The notes under the pieces were generated by a model. It did not search any database. It saw only the letters and a program-made list of their open reading frames with translations, and was not told the origin of the DNA. From Bradyrhizobium sp. 164 (GTDB lineage: Bacteria > Pseudomonadota > Alphaproteobacteria > Rhizobiales > Xanthobacteraceae): a stretch of 64,000 bases of DNA. The DNA lies in NCBI RefSeq assembly GCF_023073715.1, contig NZ_JADPKA010000095.1, forward strand, positions 124,001 through 188,000, given 5' to 3'. How positions within the stretch are numbered: the first letter of the stretch is position 1; each line of letters opens with the position of its first letter. Of this stretch, positions 1 through 11,923 are shown piece by piece. The position numbers and the translations under genes were made by a program.

Positions 1-266
1 TTGAAATTGTCGAAGGTGCCGATCGAGATCAGGCGGGCAACGCCGCCTTTGGGCGCATCCGGATTGACGTAATCGAAGCGCTTGAAGTCGGCGGGGTACT
101 TGATATCGCCGAACAGCGACAGAGCATGGCGCCAAGGAAGCCCGTTTTCATTGGCTGATTGCGCCGCTGCCGTGCCGATGACGGAAACGCGGCCCATGGA
201 ACCGAGGGCGGGGAGAGCTGCGGCCGCAGTGCCGGAGAGCAGGAGATCGCGTCGGGTAATGGCCAA
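1..266 (-). CDS. ABC transporter substrate-binding protein, family 5 (YejA-like), N-terminal part
   Basis: This is the first 88 codons of an extracellular solute-binding protein of the oligopeptide/YejA class; the rest lies before base 1. The minus strand reads a twin-arginine-like leader (ITRRDLLLSG), an alanine-rich hydrophobic stretch, then FGDIKYPADFKRF and DAPKGG, which is typical of the start of the mature YejA-like domain. Such proteins capture peptides in the periplasm for an ABC importer. No ATG is in frame; the best start is TTG at 264-266 with only a weak purine run upstream. A different minus-strand frame opens with an ATG at 274 but encodes nothing recognisable. Family assignment is fairly sure, the exact start is not. 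Confidence 0.75.
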   Translation of the reverse strand, partial: MAITRRDLLLSGTAAAALPALGSMGRVSVIGTAAAQSANENGLPWRHALSLFGDIKYPADFKRFDYVNPDAPKGGVARLISIGTFDNF

Positions 267-426
267 ATCAACATTCCCTGTCTTGAAGGAGGCTACTCCT
301 TTAAGTTCCCAATATAGGCGAGGTTTCGACCGAGTAGGTTGCTTTTTGCTCATCTTGAAAGCCCAGCCGGCCTATCGGATGCGGCCAAACGCCCCGATGA
401 CGTCGCCGCGAGGCCGGATAAGCAAA

Positions 427-450
427 CGGCCAGGCTTTTCAGCCTGGCCG
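427..450 (-). terminator. Rho-independent terminator after cycM
   Basis: Perfect 9-bp inverted repeat (CGGCCAGGC, 6-base loop, GCCTGGCCG) lying 27 bases past the cycM stop. On the minus strand it is followed by a short T-rich run (TTTGCTTAT). Confidence 0.6.
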
Positions 451-476
451 CAGATTCCAAGAGAGAATTTTGAGGC

Positions 477-1031
477 TTACTTAGACGCCGTCGGCAGCGG
501 CTGCGGATGCTCCGACAACGAATTCAGATAGGCAATGACGTCGGCCCGCTCGGAATCCTTCGGGATACCAGCGAAGCCCATTGCAGTGCCCGGGATGAAG
601 CCCTTCGGATTGGCGATGAACTTGTTGAGATCGTCGAACGTCCAGGTGCCGCCCTTGGCTTTCATGGCGGCCGAGAAGTTGAACCCGCGGCCTTCGCCCT
701 TCGGCTCGCCGACAACGCCATAAAGGTTCGGACCGACGCGATTCGGGCCGCCCTTTTCGAAGGTATGACAGGCGCCACACTTCTTGGCGGCCGCCGCGCC
801 CTTTTCGACGGAGGCGGTCTGGAGCAGCTTTTCGATCGGCTCCGAGGAGGCTGCAGCGGCGGCGCCGCCCTCCTTGCCGTGGCCAGCATCTTCCTTCACC
901 GCGATCTCGAAGCCCGGCTTTTCCGGCATCTTCGGCGAGAAAAGCGCCTGGGCGGTGAAGCTCGTCACGAGCAGCACGAGACAGGTGCCAAGAACAGCAC
1001 CGAGAATCTTGTTGAGTTCGAAAGAATCCAT
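477..1031 (-). CDS. cycM: Membrane-anchored cytochrome c (CycM / c552 type)
   Basis: A 184-residue class I c-type cytochrome that carries electrons on the periplasmic face of the membrane towards cytochrome oxidase. Residues 7-29 form an uncleaved N-terminal membrane anchor. A charged, alanine-rich linker follows, then the haem motif CGACH at 85-89 (thioethers Cys85 and Cys88, axial His89) and the likely second axial ligand Met151 in PGTAMGF. Length and the opening MDSFELNK match CycM of Bradyrhizobium. The frame stays open upstream to 1163, but the ATG at 1031 places the anchor directly at the N terminus as in the family. It is divergent from kdsB and ends in a hairpin terminator. Confidence 0.93.
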   Translation of the reverse strand: MDSFELNKILGAVLGTCLVLLVTSFTAQALFSPKMPEKPGFEIAVKEDAGHGKEGGAAAAASSEPIEKLLQTASVEKGAAAAKKCGACHTFEKGGPNRVGPNLYGVVGEPKGEGRGFNFSAAMKAKGGTWTFDDLNKFIANPKGFIPGTAMGFAGIPKDSERADVIAYLNSLSEHPQPLPTASK

Positions 1032-1145
1032 TTCCGGCCAGGCCCCACCGCAAGAAGGAAACGGCGGCCCAAGCGGCCGCCAGGACGAGCCTCGGGAGAA
1101 AACGTTCCTTATTGTTTCCCCGAGTTTTGTCATTGAGATATCGGT

Positions 1146-1173
1146 TTGCCCCGGGTCTGGCAACCCGTATAAG
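1146..1173 (+). promoter_or_regulatory. Candidate sigma70 promoter of kdsB
   Basis: TTGCCC at 1146-1151, 16-base spacer, TATAAG at 1168-1173, ending 73 bases before the kdsB start in the cycM-kdsB divergent region. Assigned by motif only. Confidence 0.4.
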
Positions 1174-1246
1174 CGACCGGGCTTTCAGCCCGTCCCCATG
1201 CCATTTCTCGGCGCGGAAAGCGCTCCGTTTCCAGGCCCTTGACCCA

Positions 1247-1987
1247 ATGATCGATCCCCGCATCCTGGTGCTGATCCCGGCCCGCATGGCCGCCACCCGC
1301 CTGCCCGGCAAGCCGCTCGCCGATATCGCGGGCCAGCCGATGATCGTGCACGTGCTGCGCCGCGCCGAGGCCGCTGCAATCGGCCGGGTCGCGGTCGCAA
1401 CCGACACGGCGGAGATCGCCTCGGTCGTCACAGCCCATGGCGGTGAGGCGGTGATGACCCGCCCGGACCATCCCTCGGGCTCGGACCGCATCCACGAGGC
1501 CATGCAGAAGCTCGATCCGGACGGCAAGGCCGAGATCGTGATCAATCTCCAGGGCGATTTCCCGACCATCACGCCGCAGACCATCCGCGAGGTGCTGCCA
1601 CCCTTTACCGAGCCTGCCGTCGATATCGTGACGCTGGCCTCGCAGATCCACACCGAGGAGGAGGATCTCGCCCCGAGCGTCGTGAAGGCGGTAGGCTCGC
1701 CGATCGGGCCGCGGCGGCTGCGGGCGCTCTATTTTACCCGTGCCACGGCTCCCTACGGCGACGGACCGCGTTACCACCATATCGGACTCTACGCGTACCG
1801 CCGCGCGGCGCTGGATCGATTCGTGTCGCTGCCACGGTCTCCCCTGGAAGTTCAGGAAAATCTTGAGCAACTCCGGGCGGTGGAAGCCGGCATGCGCATC
1901 GACATCATGGTCGTCGACAGCGTGCCCCGTGGCGTGGACACGCCGCCCGACCTCGAAACCGCGCGCAGCATCCTTTCCAAATCCTGA
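1247..1987 (+). CDS. kdsB: 3-deoxy-manno-octulosonate cytidylyltransferase
   Basis: KdsB activates Kdo with CTP to CMP-Kdo for lipopolysaccharide inner-core synthesis in the cytoplasm. The 246-residue protein starts with the nucleotide-binding signature LIPARMAATRLPGKPL (residues 9-24) and has ATDTAEIA, a TRPDHPSGSDRI block, NLQGDFPTI (metal/nucleotide site; the more common family form is QGDEP) and a late PRGVDTPPDLE motif, all in family order. The open frame extends upstream to 1112, but the first 45 codons have no family similarity, so the ATG at 1247 is taken. pheA follows after 21 bases, so the two may be cotranscribed. Confidence 0.93.
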   Translation: MIDPRILVLIPARMAATRLPGKPLADIAGQPMIVHVLRRAEAAAIGRVAVATDTAEIASVVTAHGGEAVMTRPDHPSGSDRIHEAMQKLDPDGKAEIVINLQGDFPTITPQTIREVLPPFTEPAVDIVTLASQIHTEEEDLAPSVVKAVGSPIGPRRLRALYFTRATAPYGDGPRYHHIGLYAYRRAALDRFVSLPRSPLEVQENLEQLRAVEAGMRIDIMVVDSVPRGVDTPPDLETARSILSKS

Positions 1988-2008
1988 GCCGCTGTTACAA
2001 GACCGACC

Positions 2009-2866
2009 ATGAGCAAGCTGAAAGTCGCATTCCAGGGCGAGCCTGGGGCCAATTCCCACATCGCCATCGTCGAGGCCTATCCTGAGGCAGAGCCGATGCC
2101 CTGCGCCACCTTCGAGGACGCGCTGTCAGCGATCTCGTCCGGCGAGGCCGATCTCGGCATGATCCCGATCGAGAATTCGGTCGCGGGCCGCGTCGCTGAC
2201 ATCCATCACCTGCTGCCGGCCTCCGGCCTCTTCATCATCGGCGAATGGTTTCTGCCCGTTCGACATCAGCTGATGGCGGTGAAGGGTACCAAGCTCGATG
2301 ACGTCAAGAGCGTGGAGAGCCATGTCCACGCACTCGGCCAGTGCCGGCGCATCATCCGCAAGCTCGGCATCAAGCCAATCGTGCACGCGGACACTGCCGG
2401 CAGCGCCCGCGACATTTCCGAGCGCAAGGACAAGACCGTCGCCGCGATCGCCTCGCGCCTGGCCGCGAAAATTTACGGCCTCGACATCCTCGCCGAGGAC
2501 ATCGAGGACGAGGCCCACAACACCACGCGCTTCGTGGTGCTGGCGCGCGAGCCGAAATGGGCAGCCCAAGGCTCGGGCCCGCTGGTCACGACGTTCGTCT
2601 TCCGGGTGCGCAATTTGCCGGCCGCGCTCTACAAGGCGCTCGGCGGCTTTGCCACCAACGGCGTCAACATGACCAAGCTCGAAAGCTACATGGTCGACGG
2701 CAATTTCTTCGCCACGCAGTTCTATGCCGACGTCGACGGACATCCCGACGACAAGGGCCTCGCCTTTGCCATCGAGGAGCTGAAATTCTTCTCGCGCGAA
2801 TTCCGCATTGTCGGCGTGTATCCGGGGCATCCGTTCCGCGCGACGTTCAACGAGGCGCAGGATTGA
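2009..2866 (+). CDS. pheA: Prephenate dehydratase
   Basis: Monofunctional prephenate dehydratase (285 residues) converting prephenate to phenylpyruvate for phenylalanine synthesis. The periplasmic-binding-like catalytic domain covers residues 4-180, with GEPGANSH at the start, IPIENSVAGRV at 52-62 and the catalytic TTRFVVL at 172-178 (Thr173). A C-terminal ACT domain (about 190-275), the phenylalanine-sensing regulatory part, includes the ESYM variant of the usual ESRP motif. No chorismate mutase domain is fused. It lies 21 bases after kdsB and is followed by a palindromic repeat, then a convergent gene. Confidence 0.95.
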   Translation: MSKLKVAFQGEPGANSHIAIVEAYPEAEPMPCATFEDALSAISSGEADLGMIPIENSVAGRVADIHHLLPASGLFIIGEWFLPVRHQLMAVKGTKLDDVKSVESHVHALGQCRRIIRKLGIKPIVHADTAGSARDISERKDKTVAAIASRLAAKIYGLDILAEDIEDEAHNTTRFVVLAREPKWAAQGSGPLVTTFVFRVRNLPAALYKALGGFATNGVNMTKLESYMVDGNFFATQFYADVDGHPDDKGLAFAIEELKFFSREFRIVGVYPGHPFRATFNEAQD

Positions 2867-2871
2867 TAACT

Positions 2872-2949
2872 GTCGTTCCGGGACACGCGAAGCGTGAACC
2901 CGGAACCTCGAGATTCCGGGTTCGATGCTTCGCATCGCCCCGGAATGAC
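2872..2949 (+). repeat. Palindromic intergenic repeat, family A, copy 1
   Basis: Begins GTCGTTCCGGG and ends CCCCGGAATGAC, with a nested central palindrome (CCCGGAAC..GATTCCGGG). It lies between the convergent pheA and monooxygenase genes and could act as a bidirectional transcription end. Confidence 0.8.
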
Positions 2950-2958
2950 GGTGAGTGA

Positions 2959-3975
2959 CTAGGACGCCTGCTTCGCCAGCCCGAACGCCTCCGCCAGCAG
3001 CGAATATGATTTCTTCCGCGCCTCGTGGTCATACACGGCGGTGATCACCATCAGCTCGTCCGGCTTGCTCGCATAGATCAGCGGCTGAAGCTTCTTCTGC
3101 ACGGTTGCCGGGCTGCCGACGAACAGGCGCGAGCGGTTGCGGAGGATCGAGATGCGCTCGGCGTCCGTGTAGGGATAGGCCAGCGCCTCCTCGATACTCG
3201 GCAGCGGAAGATATTGACCGCGGTCGCGGCGAAGGCGGTTGAGGTCGAAGGAGCTGGCGAGCCTTTCGGCCTCCTCATCTGTGTCGGCCACGATGGCCGC
3301 GACCGCGAGGATCGCATGCGGGCTGGCGCGCCAGGCGGAGGGCTGGAAGCGGTTGCGGTAATGCACCATCGCATCGATCGCGTCGTGGGAAGCGAAATGA
3401 TGGGCGAAGGCGAAGCCCATGCCGACCTGCGCGGCGAGCTCCGAGGAATAATCGCTCGAGCCGAGCAGCCAGATCGGCGGCAGGGCGGTGTCGTCAGGCA
3501 TGGCGACGACGCTGTTGTAAGGGTGGCCCGAGGGGAATTCGCGGGTCTCCCACAAGATCAGTTCGTGCAGCCGCTCAAGAAAATCGTCGCCCTCGCGGCG
3601 GTCGAGCCGGCTGCGCAGCGCGTAGGCGGTAGCGCCGTCGGTGCCCGGGGCGCGGCCGAGACCGAGGTCGATACGTCCGGGAAACAGCGCCTCCAGCATC
3701 TTGAAGCGCTCGGCCACGACCAGCGGCGCGTGGTTGGGCAGCATCACACCGCCGGAGCCGACGCGCAGGTGCTTCGTCACCGCCGCGATCTGCCCGATCA
3801 TCACGTCGGGCGCGGGGCTCGCGACGGAGGCGAGGTTGTGATGCTCGGCGAGCCAATAGCGGAGATAGCCGAGCCCGTCGACGTGGCGTGCCAGATCGAT
3901 GCTGTTGCGCAGCGCCGCGGCGGGCTTGGTACCGGTGGTGACGACCGACAGGTCGAGGAGTGAGAGCGGGATCAT
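2959..3975 (-). CDS. Luciferase-like flavin monooxygenase
   Basis: A 338-residue member of the bacterial luciferase-like (LLM) superfamily, FMNH2- or F420-dependent TIM-barrel oxidoreductases. It has LSLLDLSVV at the N terminus, YWLAEHHN (residues about 41-48), RVGSGGVMLPNH, the active-site loop RIDLGLGRAPGTD and PPIWLLGSSDYS, all typical of the YhbW/MsnO8-like subgroup. The substrate cannot be told from sequence. It is a single gene, convergent with pheA and divergent from metF. Confidence 0.88.
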   Translation of the reverse strand: MIPLSLLDLSVVTTGTKPAAALRNSIDLARHVDGLGYLRYWLAEHHNLASVASPAPDVMIGQIAAVTKHLRVGSGGVMLPNHAPLVVAERFKMLEALFPGRIDLGLGRAPGTDGATAYALRSRLDRREGDDFLERLHELILWETREFPSGHPYNSVVAMPDDTALPPIWLLGSSDYSSELAAQVGMGFAFAHHFASHDAIDAMVHYRNRFQPSAWRASPHAILAVAAIVADTDEEAERLASSFDLNRLRRDRGQYLPLPSIEEALAYPYTDAERISILRNRSRLFVGSPATVQKKLQPLIYASKPDELMVITAVYDHEARKKSYSLLAEAFGLAKQAS

Positions 3976-4350
3976 GGCGCGTTAACGTAACGAAGGGCTG
4001 TGCGGCGGCAATGGCAGGCTGCGCAGGCCTGACGTGTAAGGGCTTCGCGGGTACGCTGAGACACCCGATTGGGACAATTGTTACCTCCATGTGCCAAAAT
4101 TCGGTCTGCCCACCTGCCAAATCGGAACGAAGAAAAGGGCAATATCGACAATAGCACTTTTGTATCAATACATTACGTCTCTGGATGGTTTTTCCCAATG
4201 AGATCGCAAACTGCGCCAGAATTCCTTCTAGTCACATCCTTGGTGGGCAATTTCCCATCCCTGATGGGCTGTCGACTAGACCGCCTTTGCCCTATTTTAG
4301 GTCTCCGCGAGGTAGACGACCGCCGGCTGAAATTTGGAGTGAATGGTGCC
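3976..4350. other. 375-bp intergenic region upstream of metF
   Basis: This is the divergent control region between the monooxygenase and metF. It is AT-richer than its surroundings. I looked for SAM-II, SAH or cobalamin riboswitch landmarks and saw none. The only structure noted is a small 6-bp hairpin (CCCATC, 3-base loop, GATGGG) at 4254-4268. The metF frame is open back to 4069, but that part has no family similarity. Confidence 0.5.
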
Positions 4351-5271
4351 ATGACTGACGTGACGACGCCTGGCCAAGCCAACGGGCAAGACGGGCACCT
4401 GAAGCGGCCTGCGATCTCCTTCGAGTTTTTTCCGCCCAAGACCGAGGAGATGGAGCGGAATCTCTGGGACACCATCAACCGCCTCGCGCCGCTCGACCCG
4501 CAATTCGTCTCGGTGACCTACGGCGCCGGCGGCTCGACCCGCGAGCGCACCCATTCCACCATTTCCCGCATCCTGAAGGAAACCGCGCTGCTGCCGGCGG
4601 CGCATCTGACCTGCGTCGGCGCCTCGCGCGGCGAGATCGACGAGATCGTCGACCGCTATCACGAGGTCGGCGTCCGCCACATCGTGGCCTTGCGCGGTGA
4701 TCCCGTTGGCGGCATCGGCACGCCCTACTTCAGCCATCCCGACGGCTACCAGACGTCCGCCGCACTCGTTGCCGCCATCAAGAAACGGCATTCCGACATC
4801 GAAGTGTCCGTATCCGCCTATCCCGAGAAGCACCCCGAGGCGCGCGACTTCGATGCCGACATCGACACGCTGAAGGCCAAGGTCGATGCGGGTGCGTCGC
4901 GCGCGATCACCCAGGTGTTCTTCGATAACGACCTCTACTTCCGCTATCTCGACCGCGTCCGCGGCCGCGGCATCAACATCCCGATCGTGCCGGGCATCAT
5001 GCCCATGCACAATTTCAAGCAGGCTCGTAATTTCGTCACCCGCGCTGGCACCACCGTTCCGGACTGGTTCGCCGCGAAATTCGAGGGCCTCGATGACGAC
5101 GCCGAGACCCGCAAGCTGGTGGCCGCAACCGTTGCGGCCGGCCAGGTGCAGAAGCTCGCCAAGCACGGCGTAGACACCTTCCATTTCTACACCATGAACC
5201 GCGCCGATCTCGTGTTCGCGATCAGCCATTTGCTCGGCATTCGCGCCAAGAGCGCGCAGAAGGCGGCGTAA
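4351..5271 (+). CDS. metF: 5,10-methylenetetrahydrofolate reductase
   Basis: MetF reduces methylene-THF to 5-methyl-THF, the methyl donor used by MetH. The 306-residue FAD-dependent TIM barrel has the signature FEFFPPKT at residues 24-31 (catalytic Glu25), VTYGAGGSTRERTH, the HLTCVG block, ALRGDPVGG, ITQVFFDNDLYFRY and PGIMPM in the usual order. The ATG at 4351 is preceded by GGAG 11 bases upstream and gives a normal family length; the frame is open to 4069 but extra residues are not family-like. metH begins 6 bases after the stop, so the pair forms a methionine operon in which MetF supplies MetH. Confidence 0.96.
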   Translation: MTDVTTPGQANGQDGHLKRPAISFEFFPPKTEEMERNLWDTINRLAPLDPQFVSVTYGAGGSTRERTHSTISRILKETALLPAAHLTCVGASRGEIDEIVDRYHEVGVRHIVALRGDPVGGIGTPYFSHPDGYQTSAALVAAIKKRHSDIEVSVSAYPEKHPEARDFDADIDTLKAKVDAGASRAITQVFFDNDLYFRYLDRVRGRGINIPIVPGIMPMHNFKQARNFVTRAGTTVPDWFAAKFEGLDDDAETRKLVAATVAAGQVQKLAKHGVDTFHFYTMNRADLVFAISHLLGIRAKSAQKAA

Positions 5272-5277
5272 GACAAC

Positions 5278-9135
<3,858 letters not shown>

Positions 9136-9164
9136 GCACCCCTCTAAAACAAAAATGAGAAAAC

Positions 9165-9191
9165 AACCCCATGCACAGTAGCGATGGGGTT
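9165..9191 (-). terminator. Hairpin downstream of metH and GST
   Basis: Perfect 8-bp inverted repeat (AACCCCAT, 11-base loop, ATGGGGTT). It is T-rich only on the minus-strand side (GTTTTCTCATTTTTG), so it would best stop transcription coming from the GST gene. Confidence 0.4.
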
Positions 9192-9310
9192 GAAAAGGCT
9201 GAGCAATTTCGGTGTAGCCGAAGCCGCGTTTGCGACGTCGGGCAAAACAGGCGTAGTATTGCATCATCGGCTGCTGCGGCCGGCTGACACTCACGCCGAG
9301 TCAACGCTGT

Positions 9311-9413
9311 GATTCCGGGGCGCACGCAGCGCGAGCCCGGAAATCCATCGTGCGGCATCTCATGTGGGCAAATGGATTCCGGGCTCGCGCTAAGAGGCGC
9401 GCCCCGGAATGAC
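9311..9413 (+). repeat. Palindromic intergenic repeat, family A, copy 2
   Basis: GATTCCGGGG at the left end and CCCCGGAATGAC at the right end, with internal arms TGGATTCCGGGCTCGCG versus CGCGAGCCCGGAAATCCA. It is part of the 519-bp gap between metH and the GST gene. Confidence 0.8.
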
Positions 9414-9445
9414 GGAGCTGGGCAGCCCAAACATATAGCCGCCGA

Positions 9446-9648
9446 TCCTCCCCTGGAGGGGTCCGGGACGAGCGTAGCTCGCCCGTGGATCGGTTCGCAT
9501 GCAGCGCAGCGGAATGCGGACCGAGGTGGGGTGACAGTCTATCCGCGCACGCACTGCCCGTGCGGAGAGATCACCCCACCCCGCTCGCGCTTCGCGCGAT
9601 CGACCCACGAGCGAGCTTCGCTCGTCTCGGACCCTCCAGGGGAGGGTG
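9446..9648 (+). repeat. Long palindromic repeat, family D, copy 1
   Basis: About 200 bp with ends CCTCCCCTGGAGGGG and CCCTCCAGGGGAGGG and internal complementary blocks (GAGGTGGGGTGA and TCACCCCACC; CGAGCGTAGCTCG). Together with family A copy 2 and the hairpin at 9165 it fills the gap between metH and GST; no gene is seen there. Confidence 0.75.
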
Positions 9649-9654
9649 ACGGCC

Positions 9655-10284
9655 TCACCCCTTCGGCGGAGCCAAGGGCTGCACGATCTCCTGGAACGGG
9701 GAGAGTGCCTCGCAGCGCTCGGCATGCGCCGCGAGGGCCGGATAGCGCGAGGCGTCGAACAGCTGCGGATGCGCTTCGCGGGTGAAGCGGACGACGCAGG
9801 CCGCTGCAACATCGGCATGACCGATGCGGTCGCCCAGCCAGTACGGCGTCGTCACCTTGGCGCGCTCGGCCTCGAGCACCTTCAGCACGTCCGCGATTTG
9901 TGCTTGGCAGCGCTCGACCCATAGCGCAAGCTGCTCCTTCCGCAGCACGCGCTCGTAGAGCAGGCTCACCGCCTTGTCGCCGAGGCCGGAGGCGAGCGCG
10001 CAGATGCGCAAATGGCGCCGCCGCTCGGCGCCACTGCGCGGCAGCATCGCCTTCTCGGGACCAACGAGCTCGTCGAGATAATCCAGGATGATCGTGCTCT
10101 CGATCAGCGCCTCGCCGTCGTCGAGCACCAGGGTCGGCACGCGGCGCAGCGGATTGTACGGCGCGATTTTGTCGGCATCGCCGAAGGTCGACCACGGCTT
10201 GTGCTCGAAGGCGAGGCCATAAAGCTTCAGCGCCATGGCGACGCGGCGGACGAAGGGGGAATCGTATTGGCCGATCAGGAACAT
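9655..10284 (-). CDS. Glutathione S-transferase family protein
   Basis: A 209-residue cytosolic GST. The thioredoxin-like N-terminal domain (1-80) has the start SPFVRRVAMALKLYG with Ser9 near the usual glutathione-activating position, the cis-proline RRVPTLVLDDG, and the gamma-Glu-binding ESTIILDYLDE. The alpha-helical C-terminal domain has the GDRIGHADVAAAC N-capping motif. Such enzymes conjugate or isomerise electrophiles; the substrate is not visible. It lies 142 bases downstream of the co-oriented arsR gene. Confidence 0.9.
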   Translation of the reverse strand: MFLIGQYDSPFVRRVAMALKLYGLAFEHKPWSTFGDADKIAPYNPLRRVPTLVLDDGEALIESTIILDYLDELVGPEKAMLPRSGAERRRHLRICALASGLGDKAVSLLYERVLRKEQLALWVERCQAQIADVLKVLEAERAKVTTPYWLGDRIGHADVAAACVVRFTREAHPQLFDASRYPALAAHAERCEALSPFQEIVQPLAPPKG

Positions 10285-10426
10285 GGTTGTCGCTTTTCTC
10301 GATCATTGAACAAGGCAGGGCCGATCAGTCTCCACGACCAGTTCGGTGCGGCGCAACAAAAATCTCGGAAATGGAGCATTGCGCTGGCTGCAACGAAGCG
10401 TCAGTCGCACGGTACGGACCGCCCGC

Positions 10427-10729
10427 TCAAAGGCCGTCCTGAATCGAGCGCTTGATGGCGGCGATCGCCGTCTCGTTGCGCTTGTACATCGTCCACTGCT
10501 TGATTCGTTTGGCGCGCACCAGCTTCGCGGCAGTCAGCACCCGCATGTGCTCGCTCAATGTCGGTGCGCTGACGCCGAGCTTTTCGGCGATCAGCAATCC
10601 GCAGACGCCGTCCTCGACCAGGTCGCCGTCGGCCTGCTCGCGAAAATGCTTCCGCGGATCCCGCAGCCATTCCAGGATCTGCAGGCGGCGTTCGTTGGCG
10701 AGCGCGCGCAAGGCAACGGCAAACTTCAT
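10427..10729 (-). CDS. ArsR-family transcriptional regulator
   Basis: A 100-residue winged-helix repressor. It opens with ALRALANERRLQILEWL (the ArsR alpha1/alpha2 region), has a recognition helix around SAPTLSEHMRVLTAAKLV (residues about 54-71) and ends with a short beta-wing (RIKQWTMYKRNE). The ELCVCDL-type metal site of ArsR/SmtB is not present: the position reads EDGVCGLLIAEKLG, so metal sensing is doubtful. It diverges from a PLP ammonia-lyase gene and an inverted repeat sits just upstream of its start, suggesting autoregulation and control of that neighbour and possibly of the GST behind it. Confidence 0.9.
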   Translation of the reverse strand: MKFAVALRALANERRLQILEWLRDPRKHFREQADGDLVEDGVCGLLIAEKLGVSAPTLSEHMRVLTAAKLVRAKRIKQWTMYKRNETAIAAIKRSIQDGL

Positions 10730-10745
10730 TTAGCCATTTTGCTAA
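10730..10745. promoter_or_regulatory. Candidate ArsR operator
   Basis: Inverted repeat TTAGC-CATTTT-GCTAA directly abutting the arsR start codon in the divergent region. The position suits a site for the adjacent ArsR-family protein; the assignment is inference. Confidence 0.4.
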
Positions 10746-10792
10746 TTACCTAATGGATGTCAACGCTCCCTTGCGCTATTCTGGACGGTATC

Positions 10793-11740
10793 ATGACAAA
10801 GACCATGGACATCACGCGGGAGCGGATTGCGGCGACCGAGGCGGTCATCCGCCCGCATATCAGGCGCACGCCGCTTCTAAAGGCCGATCTCGCCGATTTC
10901 GACCTGCCGGCCGCGCCCGTCACGTTCAAGCTCGAAATGCTGCAGCATTCCGGATCGTTCAAGGCGCGCGGCGCCTTCGCCAATCTGTTGCTGCGCCAGG
11001 TGCCGCAGGCGGGTGTCGTCGCCGCATCCGGCGGCAATCACGGCGCGGCGGTCGCCTATGCGGCGCAGCAGCTCGGCATTCCCGCCACGATCTTCGTGCC
11101 TGACATCACCTCGCCGGCCAAGGCCGAGCGGATCAGGGGGTACGGCGCCAAGCTGATGATCGCGGGCAGCCGCTACGCCGATGCGCTCGTCGCGAGCGAG
11201 GCGCATGTCGCGCAGACCGGCGCGCTGGCCGTCCACGCCTACGACCAGGCGGAAACCCTGCTCGGACAGGGCAGCGTCGGACTGGAGTTGGAGCAGGACG
11301 CACCCGACATCGACACGCTGCTGGTGGCGGTCGGCGGCGGCGGGCTGATCGGCGGCATTGCGGCCTGGTACGCCGACAGGACGCGCATCGTCGCGGTCGA
11401 ACCGGAGCAATCGCCAACCCTGCACGCTGCGTTTGAAGCGGGCGCTCCGGTCGATGCGCCGGCCGGCGGCATCGCCGCCGACAGCCTTGCGCCGCGGCGC
11501 GTCGGCGAATTGATGTTTCCGGTGGCGCGGGCTCATGTGGAGCGCGTCATCCTCGTCAGCGACGATGCGATCCGCAAAGCCCAGGCCGCGCTGTGGTCGC
11601 ACTTGCGCCTCGTGGCCGAGCCCGGCGGCGCGGCCGCCTTTGCCGCGTTGCTCTCCGGCCGCTACCGTCCCTCAGCAGGCGAGCGCATCGCGGTTCTGGT
11701 CTGCGGCGCCAACACCACGGCGGTAAAGTTCGACGGCTGA
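10793..11740 (+). CDS. PLP-dependent threonine/serine dehydratase-like ammonia-lyase
   Basis: A 315-residue fold-type II PLP enzyme. The cofactor lysine is Lys57 in SGSFKARGA. SGGNHGAAVAYAA holds the substrate carboxylate, and the glycine-rich phosphate loop is VGGGGLIGG. A late EPGGAAAFAAL and LVCGANTT close the family pattern. It likely deaminates threonine, serine or hydroxyaspartate; there is no ACT-type regulatory domain, so it is a catabolic rather than biosynthetic (IlvA) type. ATG at 10793 has a GGACGG run just upstream; an in-frame ATG at 10757 would add 12 residues. It is divergent from arsR. Confidence 0.88.
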   Translation: MTKTMDITRERIAATEAVIRPHIRRTPLLKADLADFDLPAAPVTFKLEMLQHSGSFKARGAFANLLLRQVPQAGVVAASGGNHGAAVAYAAQQLGIPATIFVPDITSPAKAERIRGYGAKLMIAGSRYADALVASEAHVAQTGALAVHAYDQAETLLGQGSVGLELEQDAPDIDTLLVAVGGGGLIGGIAAWYADRTRIVAVEPEQSPTLHAAFEAGAPVDAPAGGIAADSLAPRRVGELMFPVARAHVERVILVSDDAIRKAQAALWSHLRLVAEPGGAAAFAALLSGRYRPSAGERIAVLVCGANTTAVKFDG

Positions 11741-11818
11741 GTGGGAATGATGAGGGGACCACGTGGACTGCCGCGCGTTGCCCTGGGAATTGGAAGAGCG
11801 ATGACGGCGGCCACACGC

Positions 11819-11905
11819 CGTCATTGCGAGCGCAGCGAAGCAATCCAGAATCTCTCTGCGGAGACAGTCTGGATTGCTTCGTCGCAAGAGCTCCTCGCAA
11901 TGACG
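11819..11905 (+). repeat. Palindromic intergenic repeat, family B, copy 1
   Basis: CGTCATTGCGAG at the left and CTCGCAATGACG at the right, with inner arms GAAGCAATCCAGA and TCTGGATTGCTTC. It lies between the convergent ammonia-lyase and GNAT genes. Confidence 0.85.
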
Positions 11906-11923
11906 GCGGGGAGACAGCCGCGA

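Noticed and set aside
29..274. 81-codon minus-strand frame with an ATG start
   Set aside because: The overlapping frame encodes the recognisable start of a family 5 binding protein; this one does not.
3976..4350. Possible SAM, SAH or cobalamin riboswitch upstream of metF/metH
   Set aside because: No conserved core sequences or pseudoknot landmarks of these classes were found by eye.
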